From Bordetella flabilis (lineage in GTDB: Bacteria; Pseudomonadota; Gammaproteobacteria; Burkholderiales; Burkholderiaceae_B): a DNA stretch of 64,000 bases. The translations under genes and the position numbers were made by a program. This document shows positions 9,171 through 18,921 of this stretch, piece by piece; position 1 is the first letter of the stretch; each line of letters begins with the position of its first letter. The notes below the pieces were generated by a model, which was not told the DNA's origin, did no database searches, and worked only from the letters and a program-made list of their open reading frames with translations. The stretch lies in assembly GCF_001676725.1 (NCBI RefSeq), contig NZ_CP016172.1, forward strand, positions 4,402,001-4,466,000, given 5' to 3'.

Positions 9171-9204
9171 AACGGCGTTCCAGCCCATCCGCTGAAACGC
9201 CGTT
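9171..9204 (-). terminator. Terminator between convergent small genes
   Basis: AACGGCGTT pairs with AACGCCGTT, extended by CAGC/GCTG across one mismatch. On the minus strand the hairpin is followed by a T-rich stretch (TTTCCTTTT), so it most likely ends the gene at 9235-9492. It could also stop the plus-strand gene ending at 9041. Confidence 0.7.
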
Positions 9205-9234
9205 GTCGCATGTGCCGGCGCTGGCCGCGATCCC

Positions 9235-9492
9235 TCAGCCCGAGAAGTTGTTCTCTATCCATTTGCGCGCCCACGCCTCGGTCTGCTCGCGGGCATCCTC
9301 CGGCGTGAGGTAGCTGCCCACCGCCGGGAAGGCGTAGCGTCGCCCCTCGGCGTTTCCCTCCTGCGACTTGGACGCATGTGCGTCCCGGGTCTGCCCCGCC
9401 TGCTTGTCGTAGATGACGAAGGTGGCCTCGTACTGGCCCGCGGCATCAGGGACGATGGTGGTCTCGATCTCGAAATTGCGGTATTGCCCCAT
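9235..9492 (-). CDS. Small hypothetical protein (85 aa)
   Basis: An 85-residue acidic soluble protein. It starts with a beta-strand-like segment (YRNFEIETTIVPD) and ends in a helix with WARKWIENNFSG. A GAGGAGTACGCC ribosome site precedes the ATG, and a terminator follows the stop. No known motif is visible. The partner gene at 8793-9041 is of similar size and convergent. Function unknown. Confidence 0.6.
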   Translation of the reverse strand: MGQYRNFEIETTIVPDAAGQYEATFVIYDKQAGQTRDAHASKSQEGNAEGRRYAFPAVGSYLTPEDAREQTEAWARKWIENNFSG

Positions 9493-9619
9493 GGCGTACT
9501 CCTCTTGTTCTGAAGGCCGTGCACTGCAAACGGCATGCCGTCCCTTGCGCTCGCATCGGCGGATGTAATTCCTTCCCGTGGCGCGGGGGGCGCGGCGGCG
9601 ACGGCGCGGGATGGCTCCG

Positions 9620-10204
9620 CTACACCGTGCCGGCCTCCCGGTCGGGCGCCTTCAAGGGGTCGAAGTCCACCCAACGGCCCTCTTGCCAGCGGCCCTGCGC
9701 ACGCTCGACATCCTCGCCGCCGGCGTCGCGCAGGAGCTTGCACGCCTGATCCTGGCGCGTCGGGTCCGTGTGCAGGGCCAGCAGCACCCCGGCGGACCGG
9801 ACCTCCGGATGTTCCGGATGCTCGGCCGTGCGGCTGCGGTTCACGCCGGGCTGACGCCGGCCGGTCACCCATAGCGCGCCTATCAGCGACCCGATGTAGG
9901 CGCCCACGCCCGCCACAGCCAGCACACCGAGCGAGGGAAGCTCCAGCGCCCCGCCGATCAGCCCGCCGGCCACGGCCCCGATCAGGCCCAGGCCTGCGCC
10001 GCCCAGCATGGCACCGTAGTGCGCGCCCCCCGCATCGGGATCGGCCTTGCGGTCGCCGCCGATGGGGTACTGGGCATGCGCCCCGGCGGTATTGACATAG
10101 AAAATATGCACGTCATCTTCCGCAAACCCCTGCGCGAACAACGCGCGTGCCGCGGCCTGGGCCTGCTCGAACGTGGTGAACCGTGCGGCGACGATCAATG
10201 CCAT
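9620..10204 (-). CDS. Glycine-zipper membrane protein (194 aa), hypothetical
   Basis: The first 40 residues (ALIVAARFTTFEQAQAAARAL) resemble a ferredoxin-like fold. A long glycine-rich hydrophobic region follows (about 62-113, GAMLGGAGLGLIGAVAGG), which should form two membrane helices with glycine-zipper packing. The C-terminal part (130-194) is again soluble and starts with a strand (AGVLLALHTD). The pattern recalls general-stress proteins that place a small domain at the inner membrane. The ATG at 10204 is preceded by GAGGGAGG; the longer frame upstream belongs to antisense of the LysR gene. Confidence 0.65.
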   Translation of the reverse strand: MALIVAARFTTFEQAQAAARALFAQGFAEDDVHIFYVNTAGAHAQYPIGGDRKADPDAGGAHYGAMLGGAGLGLIGAVAGGLIGGALELPSLGVLAVAGVGAYIGSLIGALWVTGRRQPGVNRSRTAEHPEHPEVRSAGVLLALHTDPTRQDQACKLLRDAGGEDVERAQGRWQEGRWVDFDPLKAPDREAGTV

Positions 10205-10302
10205 ATCAGCCTCCCTCGAAAGCTTGCGTATCGATGTTGTTCTGGTGTCCCCCGGCGTACCGATGGGCATCGATACGGCTCCGCAAGCGTCATGCCACCC
10301 GA

Positions 10303-11187
10303 TCAGCCCACGCCGGGAACGCCCAGCAGGCCCAGCACCCGCGGCAGAACGGGCAAGCGGTTGCGCGGGTTCCAGACGACGGAATACTCGGCGTACGCCT
10401 TGACGCCGGCGATCGGCCGGAACACCACGCCAGGAAGGGCCGCCCGCGCGAACGACCGCGGCACCAGCGACACGCCGCGCCCCATGGCGACCAGACTGAC
10501 GATAGACACCAGGTGCTTGGCGTAGTGGCGGATGTTCGGGCTGAAGCCGGCTTCCACGCACGCGGCCACCGTCAGGTCATGAAAGCTGGGCGCGCTTTGG
10601 CGCGGGATGACGATGAACGGGTCGTCGGTCAGGCGCGCCAGCGGGATGCGGCGCTGTGCCGCGAGCGGATGGGATTGCGGCACGGCCACGACCAGCGGCA
10701 CGCTGGCGACGCGATGGCAGGCCATGTCTCCCAGGCCATGGGATATCTGCCCAAAGCCCAGGTCGATGCGATCCTGTTGCAGGGCCTCCATCTGTTCGGA
10801 AGACCCCATTTCCTCCCAGACACTGTCGATGCCGGACAGCTCCCGGTCGATGCGGCGAAACACCCGCTCCACACCCATGAACAGCACCGCCGCCACGAAG
10901 CCGATGCGCACGCGGCCGGTGTCGCCCAGTGCGCTGCGCTGTACCGCGCGCATGGACTGTTCGGTCTGCGCGAGCAGGCGCCGCGCCTCCTCCACCAGGG
11001 TGAAGCCTGCCGGCGTCAGCCGCACGTTGCGCTTGTTGCGGTCGAACAGCATCACGCCCAGGCGTGCCTCCAGTTGCTGGATATGCTTGGTCAGCGGCGG
11101 CTGGGAGATATGCAAGCGGTCGGCGGCACGGCCGAAATGGAGTTCCTCGGCCACGGCGAGGAAGTAGCGCAGCGATTTGGGGTCCAT
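10303..11187 (-). CDS. LysR-family transcriptional regulator (BenM/CatM-like)
   Basis: A 294-residue LysR regulator. The winged helix-turn-helix occupies residues 1-60 (FLAVAEELHFGRAADRLHISQPPLTKHIQ) and the inducer-binding domain about 90-290. The N-terminus is the subtype seen in CatM/BenM regulators of aromatic-acid breakdown. It is divergent from the catabolic run starting at 11304, the normal arrangement for a LysR protein controlling its neighbour; candidate dyads lie in the shared intergenic region. The inducer cannot be read from sequence. Confidence 0.9.
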   Translation of the reverse strand: MDPKSLRYFLAVAEELHFGRAADRLHISQPPLTKHIQQLEARLGVMLFDRNKRNVRLTPAGFTLVEEARRLLAQTEQSMRAVQRSALGDTGRVRIGFVAAVLFMGVERVFRRIDRELSGIDSVWEEMGSSEQMEALQQDRIDLGFGQISHGLGDMACHRVASVPLVVAVPQSHPLAAQRRIPLARLTDDPFIVIPRQSAPSFHDLTVAACVEAGFSPNIRHYAKHLVSIVSLVAMGRGVSLVPRSFARAALPGVVFRPIAGVKAYAEYSVVWNPRNRLPVLPRVLGLLGVPGVG

Positions 11188-11208
11188 GCGGAAGGTCCGT
11201 TTTATGTA

Positions 11209-11233
11209 ATTCTATTTTGGAATCAATTGGTTC
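11209..11233. promoter_or_regulatory. Candidate LysR operator between divergent genes
   Basis: Two overlapping dyads lie in the AT-rich part of the 116-base intergenic region. ATTC-N7-GAAT (11209-11223) has the spacing of CatM/BenM-type sites (ATAC-N7-GTAT). GAATCAATTGGTTC (11220-11233) is palindromic except for one pair. Both are placed to control the LysR gene and the operon at 11304. Confidence 0.5.
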
Positions 11234-11303
11234 AGAAAAATATATTGGACCGCTGGTGCGTCGCTGCGCAGAATAATCGACCACCACGCCAAGGAGACGC
11301 CCC

Positions 11304-11888
11304 ATGCCACGCATCGAACCGTTGCAACCCGGCCAGATGAGCGCCGAACAGCAACGCATCCACGACCTCATCGCCAGCGGCCCGCGCGGCCGGGTGCGCG
11401 GCCCGCTGGCCGTCTGGCTGCACCGGCCCGGCCTGGCGGACCCCGCGCAGGCCCTGGGCCGCTACTGCCGCTACGACACCAGCCTGCCGCCGCGGCTCTC
11501 CGAATGGGCCATCCTGGTCCTGGCCAGGTTGTGGCAGTCCGAATTCGAATGGTGGGCGCACAAGCCGATGGCGCTCAAGGGTGGCGTGTCGCCCGCCATG
11601 ATCGACGCCCTGCGCGATGGCCAGCCGATTCCCTATGCCAACGCCGACGAAGCGCTGGTGCACGAATTCCTGACGACATTGCATGCGCAGCGGCGCATCC
11701 CCGATGCGCTGTACCAGAAAGCCGTGCTGGCGCTGGGGGAGACCGGCATCATCGATCTTGTCGGCATCGCCGGCTACTACACCCTGGTATCGATGACGCT
11801 GAATGTATTCGACGTACAACCGCCGGAAGGCGAGCCTGTCGAACTCGCAGCCGGGCCGGACACCGCGGGCGGCACGCGGACGACATGA
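11304..11888 (+). CDS. Carboxymuconolactone decarboxylase family protein
   Basis: A 194-residue, all-helical CMD/AhpD-like protein. The region YDTSLPPRLSEWAILVLARLWQSEFEWWAHK (about 57-87) is the typical family core. The CxxC pair of peroxidase-type AhpD is absent, which favours a lactone or decarboxylase-type role over peroxide reduction. It is the first gene of the catabolic run, with AAGGAGA before the ATG. Family members act in protocatechuate-type aromatic breakdown, but the substrate here is unknown. Confidence 0.82.
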   Translation: MPRIEPLQPGQMSAEQQRIHDLIASGPRGRVRGPLAVWLHRPGLADPAQALGRYCRYDTSLPPRLSEWAILVLARLWQSEFEWWAHKPMALKGGVSPAMIDALRDGQPIPYANADEALVHEFLTTLHAQRRIPDALYQKAVLALGETGIIDLVGIAGYYTLVSMTLNVFDVQPPEGEPVELAAGPDTAGGTRTT

Positions 11889-11959
11889 ATGCGCGCGGGC
11901 GGGCCCCGCGCAGGGCGCCCCCGGCATGCGGAAAGAGATGCAGCACCAAGGAGACATCG

Positions 11960-12760
11960 ATGGGTGGAAGACTGGAAGGCAAGATCGCGATCGTGACGGG
12001 CGCGGGATGCGTCGGCCCGGGTTGGGGCAATGGCCGCGCGGTGGCCGTGCGCTTCGCCGAGGAAGGCGCGCGGATATTCGCGGTGGACAAGAACATCGAC
12101 GCCATGGCGGAGACGCTGGAGCGCGTGCGCGCCGCCGGCGGCGAGGCCACGCCCTGGACCTGCGACGTGACGCGTGACGACGAAGTCGCGGCCATGGTGC
12201 GGGCCTGCCATCAGCAATATGGCCGCGTGGACATCCTGGTCAACAACGTCGGCGGCTCGGCCAAGGGCGGCCCGGTCACCCTGTCCGAGGAAACCTGGGA
12301 CGCCCAGATCGCCTTCAACCTGAAGAGCGTCTTCCTCACATGCAAGCATGTACTGCCCTTGATGGAAGCGCAGGGAGGGGGCGCGATCGTGAACACGGCG
12401 TCGACCTCCGGCATCCGCTGGACCGGCGCGGCGCAAGTGGGTTATGCCTCGGCCAAAGCGGGCGTGATCCAGTTTTCGCGCGTGGTGGCCGTGGAATACG
12501 CCAGCCGCAACATACGCGTGAACACGGTCATTCCGGGGCAGATGCACACGCCCATGGTCGAGGCCCGCCTGGCCAAGCAACGCGCCGGCGGCGACGTCGA
12601 AACCCTGCTCAAGCAGCGCCAATCGCGCATTCCCCTGAATTTCATGGGCGATGGACGCGATACGGCCAATGCCGCCCTGTTCCTGGCATCCGACGAGGCC
12701 CGCTTCGTGACCGGCGCGGAAATCGTCGTGGATGGCGGCATGAGCGTACGTTGCGACTGA
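11960..12760 (+). CDS. Short-chain dehydrogenase/reductase (SDR)
   Basis: A 266-residue classical SDR. The cofactor motif is TGAGCVGPGWGNG (13-25), a variant of TGxxxGxG with an insertion, and VDILVNNVGG (90-99) follows. Ser148/150, Tyr162 and Lys166 (YASAK) form the catalytic set. The acidic residue after strand 2 (AVDKN) favours NAD(H). Start chosen at the ATG after AAGGAGAC; a longer in-frame extension overlaps the upstream gene and has no SDR similarity. It probably oxidises a hydroxy intermediate of the pathway encoded around it. Confidence 0.9.
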   Translation: MGGRLEGKIAIVTGAGCVGPGWGNGRAVAVRFAEEGARIFAVDKNIDAMAETLERVRAAGGEATPWTCDVTRDDEVAAMVRACHQQYGRVDILVNNVGGSAKGGPVTLSEETWDAQIAFNLKSVFLTCKHVLPLMEAQGGGAIVNTASTSGIRWTGAAQVGYASAKAGVIQFSRVVAVEYASRNIRVNTVIPGQMHTPMVEARLAKQRAGGDVETLLKQRQSRIPLNFMGDGRDTANAALFLASDEARFVTGAEIVVDGGMSVRCD

Positions 12761-12867
12761 AGCCTGCACCAGGTCGCGCCTGAACCGAACTTCACACAGG
12801 CACGGCGGGCCCGGCGCAACGCGCGAGCGATGCGGGGCCCGCGCAGCAAGAAACTGGAGACAGCAGC

Positions 12868-13857
12868 ATGACAACGATATCCGGCCAGCGACGGACGGTG
12901 CTGCGGGCCATGGCGGCGTGCGGGCTCGGCGCGCTCGCTCCCGCCGTCCGCGCGTCCGGCTACCCCGACCGCCCCATTCGCATGGTGGTGGCCTTTTCCC
13001 CGGGCGGCCCTACCGACGTCCTGGCGCGCATCATAGCCAGGAAACTGGGCGAGCAGCTGCCTGCATCCATCGTGGTCGAGAACCGGCCCGGCGCCGGCGG
13101 CAACATCGCGTCCGAACTGGTCGCCGGATCCGCCGCCGACGGCCACACATTCCTGTACAACAGTTCATCGATCTCCATATCCCCCGCCCTGTTCGGCCGG
13201 CCGGAGCTGGACCCGGCCCGGATCTTCACGCCGGTGGCCTATGTCGCCACCGTGCCGCTGGTGCTGATCGTGAACCCCAAGGTGCAGGCCGCGACGCCCG
13301 CGGAATTCATCGCGCTGCTCAAGCGCCAGCCCGGCAAACTGAACTTCGGCTCGTCGGGCAATGGCACCATAGATCACCTGACCAGCGTACTGTTCGCCCG
13401 CCAGGCCGGCGTGCAGTTCACCCATGTTCCCTACAAGGGCAACGCCGCCGCCCTGCCGGACCTCCTGTCCGGCCGCATCGATTTCATGATGTCGGGCAGC
13501 ATCAACGCCTTCCTGCCGTACGTGAAGAACGGGCAGTTGCGTGCGATCGCGGCGACTACCGCGCAGCGCGTGTCGGTGCTGCCGGATTGCCCGACACTGG
13601 CGGAAACCGTGCTGCCGGGCTTCGATTCGGGCACGTGGCAAGGCATTGTGGGACCGGCGCATCTGTCCGGTGAGGTAGTCGCCAAGGTGAACGGCGCCAT
13701 GGAGACCGTGCTGCGCGCGCCCGACACGATCGACGCATTGAAGGCCCAGGGCGCGCAGGCGACCGGTGGCCCGGGCCGGGCCTACGGCGATCTGATCGCC
13801 TCGGAGTACCGGCGCTGGACCGACATCATCAAGGAGACCGGGGCCACGTCGAGCTGA
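12868..13857 (+). CDS. Bug/TctC-type tripartite tricarboxylate transporter receptor
   Basis: A 329-residue periplasmic binding protein of the Bug family, which captures small carboxylates. The signal peptide (1-30, ending VRAS) carries RRTVLRA, an imperfect twin-arginine-like motif. The mature start YPDRPIRMVVAFSPGGPTD and the block VVENRPGAGGNIA are diagnostic, as is HVPYKGNAAALPDLLSG. No TctA/TctB membrane genes are nearby. It sits between the SDR and the amidohydrolase, so its ligand is likely the pathway substrate. Confidence 0.92.
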   Translation: MTTISGQRRTVLRAMAACGLGALAPAVRASGYPDRPIRMVVAFSPGGPTDVLARIIARKLGEQLPASIVVENRPGAGGNIASELVAGSAADGHTFLYNSSSISISPALFGRPELDPARIFTPVAYVATVPLVLIVNPKVQAATPAEFIALLKRQPGKLNFGSSGNGTIDHLTSVLFARQAGVQFTHVPYKGNAAALPDLLSGRIDFMMSGSINAFLPYVKNGQLRAIAATTAQRVSVLPDCPTLAETVLPGFDSGTWQGIVGPAHLSGEVVAKVNGAMETVLRAPDTIDALKAQGAQATGGPGRAYGDLIASEYRRWTDIIKETGATSS

Positions 13858-13971
13858 TGCGTGCGCGTCCTGCCGGCTGGTCCGGTCCCCATGCGCCGGG
13901 CCGGCGCGCATGCCCTGACGGCCATTGCCCATTCTTTTCCCGTTTCCCTTTCCCGCTTGCAGTGAGATGCC

Positions 13972-14790
13972 ATGACATCCAATGATCACGTCTGGGATTG
14001 CCATACCCATATCTTCGGCCCCTGGAACACCTACCCGCTGCCGCCCGATGCGGTCTATCGCCCCGCGGAAGCGCCTTTCGACACGCTGCGTGCCCTGCAT
14101 GCCCGCATGGGCGTCACGCGCGGCGTGATTGTGCAGGGCGCCTGCTATGGGCCCGACCACGCGGCGCTGGTGGGCGCGCTGACCGCCAGCGCAGGCGCAT
14201 ACCGCGGGATAGCGGTCATCGATCCCGACATCCCGGAACCGACATTGCAGGCCATGCATGACGCCGGCGTGCGCGGCATACGCCTGGGCGCCATGGCGCA
14301 CCTGGGCGGCGGCGGCAGCGCCATCGACACGGGGCGGATGCGGGAGTGCATCGCGCGGGTCGCGCCCTATGGCTGGCATGTGCTGGTCCATGCCGAGGCC
14401 GACGACACGCTGACCATTCTTCAGGCCCTCGAAGGTTGCGGCGTGCCCCAGGTCATCGACCACATGGCGCGGCTGCCCGCCCGGGGCGGCCTGCAATCGC
14501 ACGCCGGACAGGCGCTGCTGCACAGGCTGGAATCGCCGGAGGTCTGGATCAAGGTATCGGGCGCGGACCGCGTGACGGACGGCAGCCCGGAAGACGCGTT
14601 GCAGCAAATCCGCGGCCTCGTCCAGGCCGCACCCGAACGCAGCGTGTGGGGCAGCGATTGGCCGCACGTCAACGTGAGGTACGCGCCGCCGGATGACGCC
14701 GCGCTGCTGGCCCTGGTACGGCGCGCCTGCGGCGACGAAGCCACCGCCAAGGCGGTGCTGACACACAACCCTGCCCGCCTGTACGGCTGA
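13972..14790 (+). CDS. Amidohydrolase, 2-pyrone-4,6-dicarboxylate-lactonase-like
   Basis: A 272-residue TIM-barrel hydrolase. The first metal motif is DCHTH (H11 and H13). A later strand carries VLVHAEADD, and the conserved C-terminal SDWPH provides the catalytic aspartate. This pattern fits the amidohydrolase_2 group containing LigI-like lactonases, which open pyrone or lactone dicarboxylates. No signal peptide. It lies between a Bug receptor and an SMP-30 lactonase, so two ring-opening or lactone-hydrolysing steps may be encoded side by side. Confidence 0.87.
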   Translation: MTSNDHVWDCHTHIFGPWNTYPLPPDAVYRPAEAPFDTLRALHARMGVTRGVIVQGACYGPDHAALVGALTASAGAYRGIAVIDPDIPEPTLQAMHDAGVRGIRLGAMAHLGGGGSAIDTGRMRECIARVAPYGWHVLVHAEADDTLTILQALEGCGVPQVIDHMARLPARGGLQSHAGQALLHRLESPEVWIKVSGADRVTDGSPEDALQQIRGLVQAAPERSVWGSDWPHVNVRYAPPDDAALLALVRRACGDEATAKAVLTHNPARLYG

Positions 14791-14813
14791 CGCGCAGTTC
14801 CAGGAGACGCCCG

Positions 14814-15752
<939 letters not shown>

Positions 15753-15821
15753 GCGCGCGGCGCCGCCTTGCGCGGCGCACGCGCACATTTCCCCTTTGTT
15801 TCTTTTCTTGCGGAGATCCCG

Positions 15822-16790
15822 ATGAGATCCCTGTTCCCGTCGTTCGGGCGCCTTTTCCTGTGCTTTATCCTCGCCACGCTGGCATACGCCTCCCACGCCG
15901 CCCCTGTTACCCGGCTGATCGTGGCCTTTCCGCCCGGCGGCCCGGCTGACACACTGGCACGCCTGCTGGCCAAGGAAATGGAGACCCAGTTGGGCGGCAA
16001 CGTGATCGTGGAAAACCGGCCCGGCGCCAACGGCGCAATCGCGGCCAATTACGTCATGCGCGGGCCCGCGGACGGCTCCGTGCTGTGGCTGACGTCGGCG
16101 GGCGCCATCGTCATCAATCCTTCCCTGTATCCCAAGCTGCCCTACGACCCGCGCAAGGACTTCGCGCCGGTCTCCCTGGTCGTGAACACGCCCGAGGTAC
16201 TCGTCGTTTCGCCCGGGAACCCGGCGCGCACTGCACGCGAATTCGTCGACAACGCCCGCAAGCGCGACCAACCCGGCAACATCGCGTCGTCGGGCATCGG
16301 CAGCATGCCCCACATGGCGCTCGCGCTGTTCAACGCATCGACCGGCGTCAATTTCCTGCATGTCGCCTACAAGGGCGCGGCGCCGGCCATCACCGACACC
16401 ATGGGCGGCCACGTCGACGCCTTCTTCGGCGATATCTCCGGCCTGATGCCGTTCATCAAGGACAAGGCGCTGAAGCCCATCGGGGTCGCCGCGCCCGCGC
16501 GCCTGTCCGCGCTGCCCGACGTTCCGACGCTGGCGGAACTGGGTATCCCCAACGTCGAAGCCAGCAACTGGTATGGCGTCCTGGCCCCCGCGGCGGTGCC
16601 GGCGGAGACCCTTGCACGCCTGAACGCGGCGGTGGACAGGGCCCTGTCCAGCAAGACATTGCGCGACAGCCTGGCGGCCCAAGGCGTCGAGCCCACCGCG
16701 ACGACGGCGCAGGAGTTTGCCCGGCTTATCGCCAGCGACACGGAGAAGTGGCATCGCGTGATCGAGGCCGGCAACATCCGGGGGGAATGA
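15822..16790 (+). CDS. Bug/TctC-type receptor (second of the operon)
   Basis: A 322-residue Bug protein with a signal peptide (1-27, cleavage after YASHA). The mature protein has TRLIVAFPPGGPADTLARLLAKE, NVIVENRPGANGAIA and HVAYKGAAPAITDTMGG. It is the second Bug gene of the same run and differs clearly from the one at 12868, so the two may bind different compounds or one may be a sensor. The ATG at 15822 follows GGAGATCCCG; an earlier in-frame ATG at 15768 would precede the signal peptide without a ribosome site. Confidence 0.92.
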   Translation: MRSLFPSFGRLFLCFILATLAYASHAAPVTRLIVAFPPGGPADTLARLLAKEMETQLGGNVIVENRPGANGAIAANYVMRGPADGSVLWLTSAGAIVINPSLYPKLPYDPRKDFAPVSLVVNTPEVLVVSPGNPARTAREFVDNARKRDQPGNIASSGIGSMPHMALALFNASTGVNFLHVAYKGAAPAITDTMGGHVDAFFGDISGLMPFIKDKALKPIGVAAPARLSALPDVPTLAELGIPNVEASNWYGVLAPAAVPAETLARLNAAVDRALSSKTLRDSLAAQGVEPTATTAQEFARLIASDTEKWHRVIEAGNIRGE

Positions 16791-16909
16791 ACACGCCTGC
16801 GGCGGCGGCGGTATACTTCTAAGTTATCGATGGATCAACTACCGCGGCACACGGTCCGGCGCCCCACTCCGGCGCGGCGTGCCGCGGGCGCCGCCGCTGA
16901 AGGAACGCC

Positions 16910-17830
16910 GTGTCCACCTCCTCCGCTTTCTCCCCCGCCATCTCCCCGAAAGGCCGCGCCACCGTGGGCGTGCTCGGCATCGGGATCATGGGTTCGGCGA
17001 TCGCCGCGAACCTGGTGCAGGCTGGCTACAGGGTGGTCGGCTACGATCCGCTCGCGGCGGCGCGCCAGGCACTGACGCGCGCGGGCGGCACGCCCACCGA
17101 CAACCCGGAAGACACCATCCGGTCCGCGCAATTCCTCGTGCTTTGCCTGCCCAGCGACGCGGTACTGGCCGACCTGGCACGCCGCATCGCCGCGGTGGGC
17201 GCCCGCGGCCTGTGCGTCGCGGAAACCAGCACCTTGAACCTGGAGGCCAAGCAACGGGCCGCCGAGCTGCTCCAGCCGAGCGGCATTACCCTGCTCGACT
17301 GCCCGCTGTCCGGCACGGGCGCCCAGGCGGTGAACAAGGACCTGGCGGTCTACGCCAGCGGCGACCCATCCGCGATCGCGGCGATGCAGCCGGTGTTCGA
17401 CGGCTTCGCGCGCGTCACCTACAACATCGGCGCCTTCGGCAACGGCATGCGCATGAAGCTTATGGCCAACCTGCTGGTAGCCATACACAATATTTCGGCG
17501 GCCGAGGCCCTGCTCATGGGCCAGCGCATGGGCATCGACATGGACCTGGCCGTCAAGGTCCTGGCCGACGGCGCCGGCGGATCGCGCATGCTGGAGGTAC
17601 GCGGGCCGGTCATGAGCGCCGGCACCTGGGATGCCGCGACCATGAAGGTCAGCACCTGGCAGAAGGATATGAAGTTGATTGCCGCGGCCCTGGCCGAAGG
17701 CAACGTGCCGGCGCCCCTCTTCAATGCCTGCATTCCCGTGTACAACGCCGCCATGGGCATGGGCCACGGCGACGCCGATACCGCGGCGGTCTACGACGTG
17801 CTGGACAAGATGTCGGCGCCCGGGCGCTGA
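16910..17830 (+). CDS. NAD(P)-dependent beta-hydroxyacid dehydrogenase (3-hydroxyisobutyrate dehydrogenase family)
   Basis: A 306-residue enzyme that oxidises a 3-hydroxy acid. The Rossmann motif is GVLGIGIMGSAIAANL (20-35), the substrate motif is DCPLSGTGAQA (129-139), and the catalytic lysine is K182 (GNGMRMKLMANLL). The start is GTG at 16910, eight bases after AAGGAACG. It is the last plus-strand gene of the run, but the 119-base gap upstream contains a TTATCGATGGAT element, so it may have its own promoter. Confidence 0.88.
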   Translation: MSTSSAFSPAISPKGRATVGVLGIGIMGSAIAANLVQAGYRVVGYDPLAAARQALTRAGGTPTDNPEDTIRSAQFLVLCLPSDAVLADLARRIAAVGARGLCVAETSTLNLEAKQRAAELLQPSGITLLDCPLSGTGAQAVNKDLAVYASGDPSAIAAMQPVFDGFARVTYNIGAFGNGMRMKLMANLLVAIHNISAAEALLMGQRMGIDMDLAVKVLADGAGGSRMLEVRGPVMSAGTWDAATMKVSTWQKDMKLIAAALAEGNVPAPLFNACIPVYNAAMGMGHGDADTAAVYDVLDKMSAPGR

Positions 17831-17849
17831 ATCACCGGACAGCGGGCGT

Positions 17850-18899
17850 TCAGTCGCGTATCGCGCCGACGGCGTCGAACAGGCCGCGTATGGCCGCGGC
17901 CTTGATGTTGCGCGTAATGAAGACCAGCCGCGAGCCCCGGTCCTCGCTGGGCCAATCGTCCAGGGTCACGGGCGGATGCATGATGTGCTGCACCGCCTGC
18001 ACGACCACGGGCTTGCCTTCCACGTTGACGATGCCCTTCACGCGCAGCAGGTCCACGCCGCGCAGGCTGATCAGCATGTCCATTGCGGCGGCAAAGGTCT
18101 CCCACGTGAACGGCGCGTCGAAGCGCAGGGCCAGGGTCTGGATGTCCGGCGCGTGCCGGGCGGGCAATCGCGCGCCCAGGTAGGCCGCGTCTTGCCCCTC
18201 CGAGAAGGCCTCGTCGAACGCGGCCCCCAGGAAGCGCAGCGCGCCGGCCGAAGCGCGCGCGCTGGTCAAGCCCAGGCCCGTCAGTTCCACCGGTTCGATC
18301 TGCCCCATGCTGGTGTGCCTGACTGCCGCGTTGCCGTTGATACCACGCAGCGTTTCAGTGAGGGTCTGGACCGCCGCGGGCTGCGCCAGGTCTTCCTTGG
18401 TGATGACCAGCAGGTCGGCCACCGCGACCTGCTTGACCGCCTCCGGCTGCACCGCGAGTTGATCCGGGCCGTTCACCGCATCGACGAGGGTCACCACGCC
18501 GTCCAGCCGGTATTGCGCGCCCAGCATGGTATCGCTGGCCAGGGTCTGGATGACAGGCGCCGGATCGGCCAGCCCGGTGGTTTCGATGACGACGCGATCG
18601 AAGTCGGCGATCTGGCCGGCGCGCCGCTGGCCGAAGAGCTCGCGCAGCGTATCCTGCAGGTCGGTGCGCACGGTGCAGCACAGGCAGCCGTTGGCCAGCA
18701 GGCTGACATTCTCCGACGACATGACCACGAGATCGTTGTCGATGCCGATTTCGCCGACTTCGTTGATCACCACCGCCACCCGGTTCATGTCGGGATGGGT
18801 GAGCAGGCGGCGGATCAGCGTGGTCTTGCCGCTGCCCAGAAAGCCGGTGATGAGCGTGACGGGCAGCTTGCCCGCCAGCGGATCGCGCTGATATGCCAT
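17850..18899 (-). CDS. CobW/COG0523 family GTP-binding metallochaperone
   Basis: A 349-residue G3E GTPase. Walker A is GFLGSGKT (19-26), the metal motif is C72-x-C74-C75 (GCLCC), and the guanine motif is TKED. A CobW C-terminal domain follows (about 240-349). Family members hand Zn, Co or Fe to client enzymes in the cytoplasm. The upstream neighbour is the propeller protein at 18922-20175, 22 bases away, so they form an operon and the chaperone may serve a metalloenzyme of this region. GGGAGGGCC precedes the ATG. Confidence 0.9.
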   Translation of the reverse strand: MAYQRDPLAGKLPVTLITGFLGSGKTTLIRRLLTHPDMNRVAVVINEVGEIGIDNDLVVMSSENVSLLANGCLCCTVRTDLQDTLRELFGQRRAGQIADFDRVVIETTGLADPAPVIQTLASDTMLGAQYRLDGVVTLVDAVNGPDQLAVQPEAVKQVAVADLLVITKEDLAQPAAVQTLTETLRGINGNAAVRHTSMGQIEPVELTGLGLTSARASAGALRFLGAAFDEAFSEGQDAAYLGARLPARHAPDIQTLALRFDAPFTWETFAAAMDMLISLRGVDLLRVKGIVNVEGKPVVVQAVQHIMHPPVTLDDWPSEDRGSRLVFITRNIKAAAIRGLFDAVGAIRD

Positions 18900-18921
18900 G
18901 CAGGCCCTCCCGCCGCGGCGC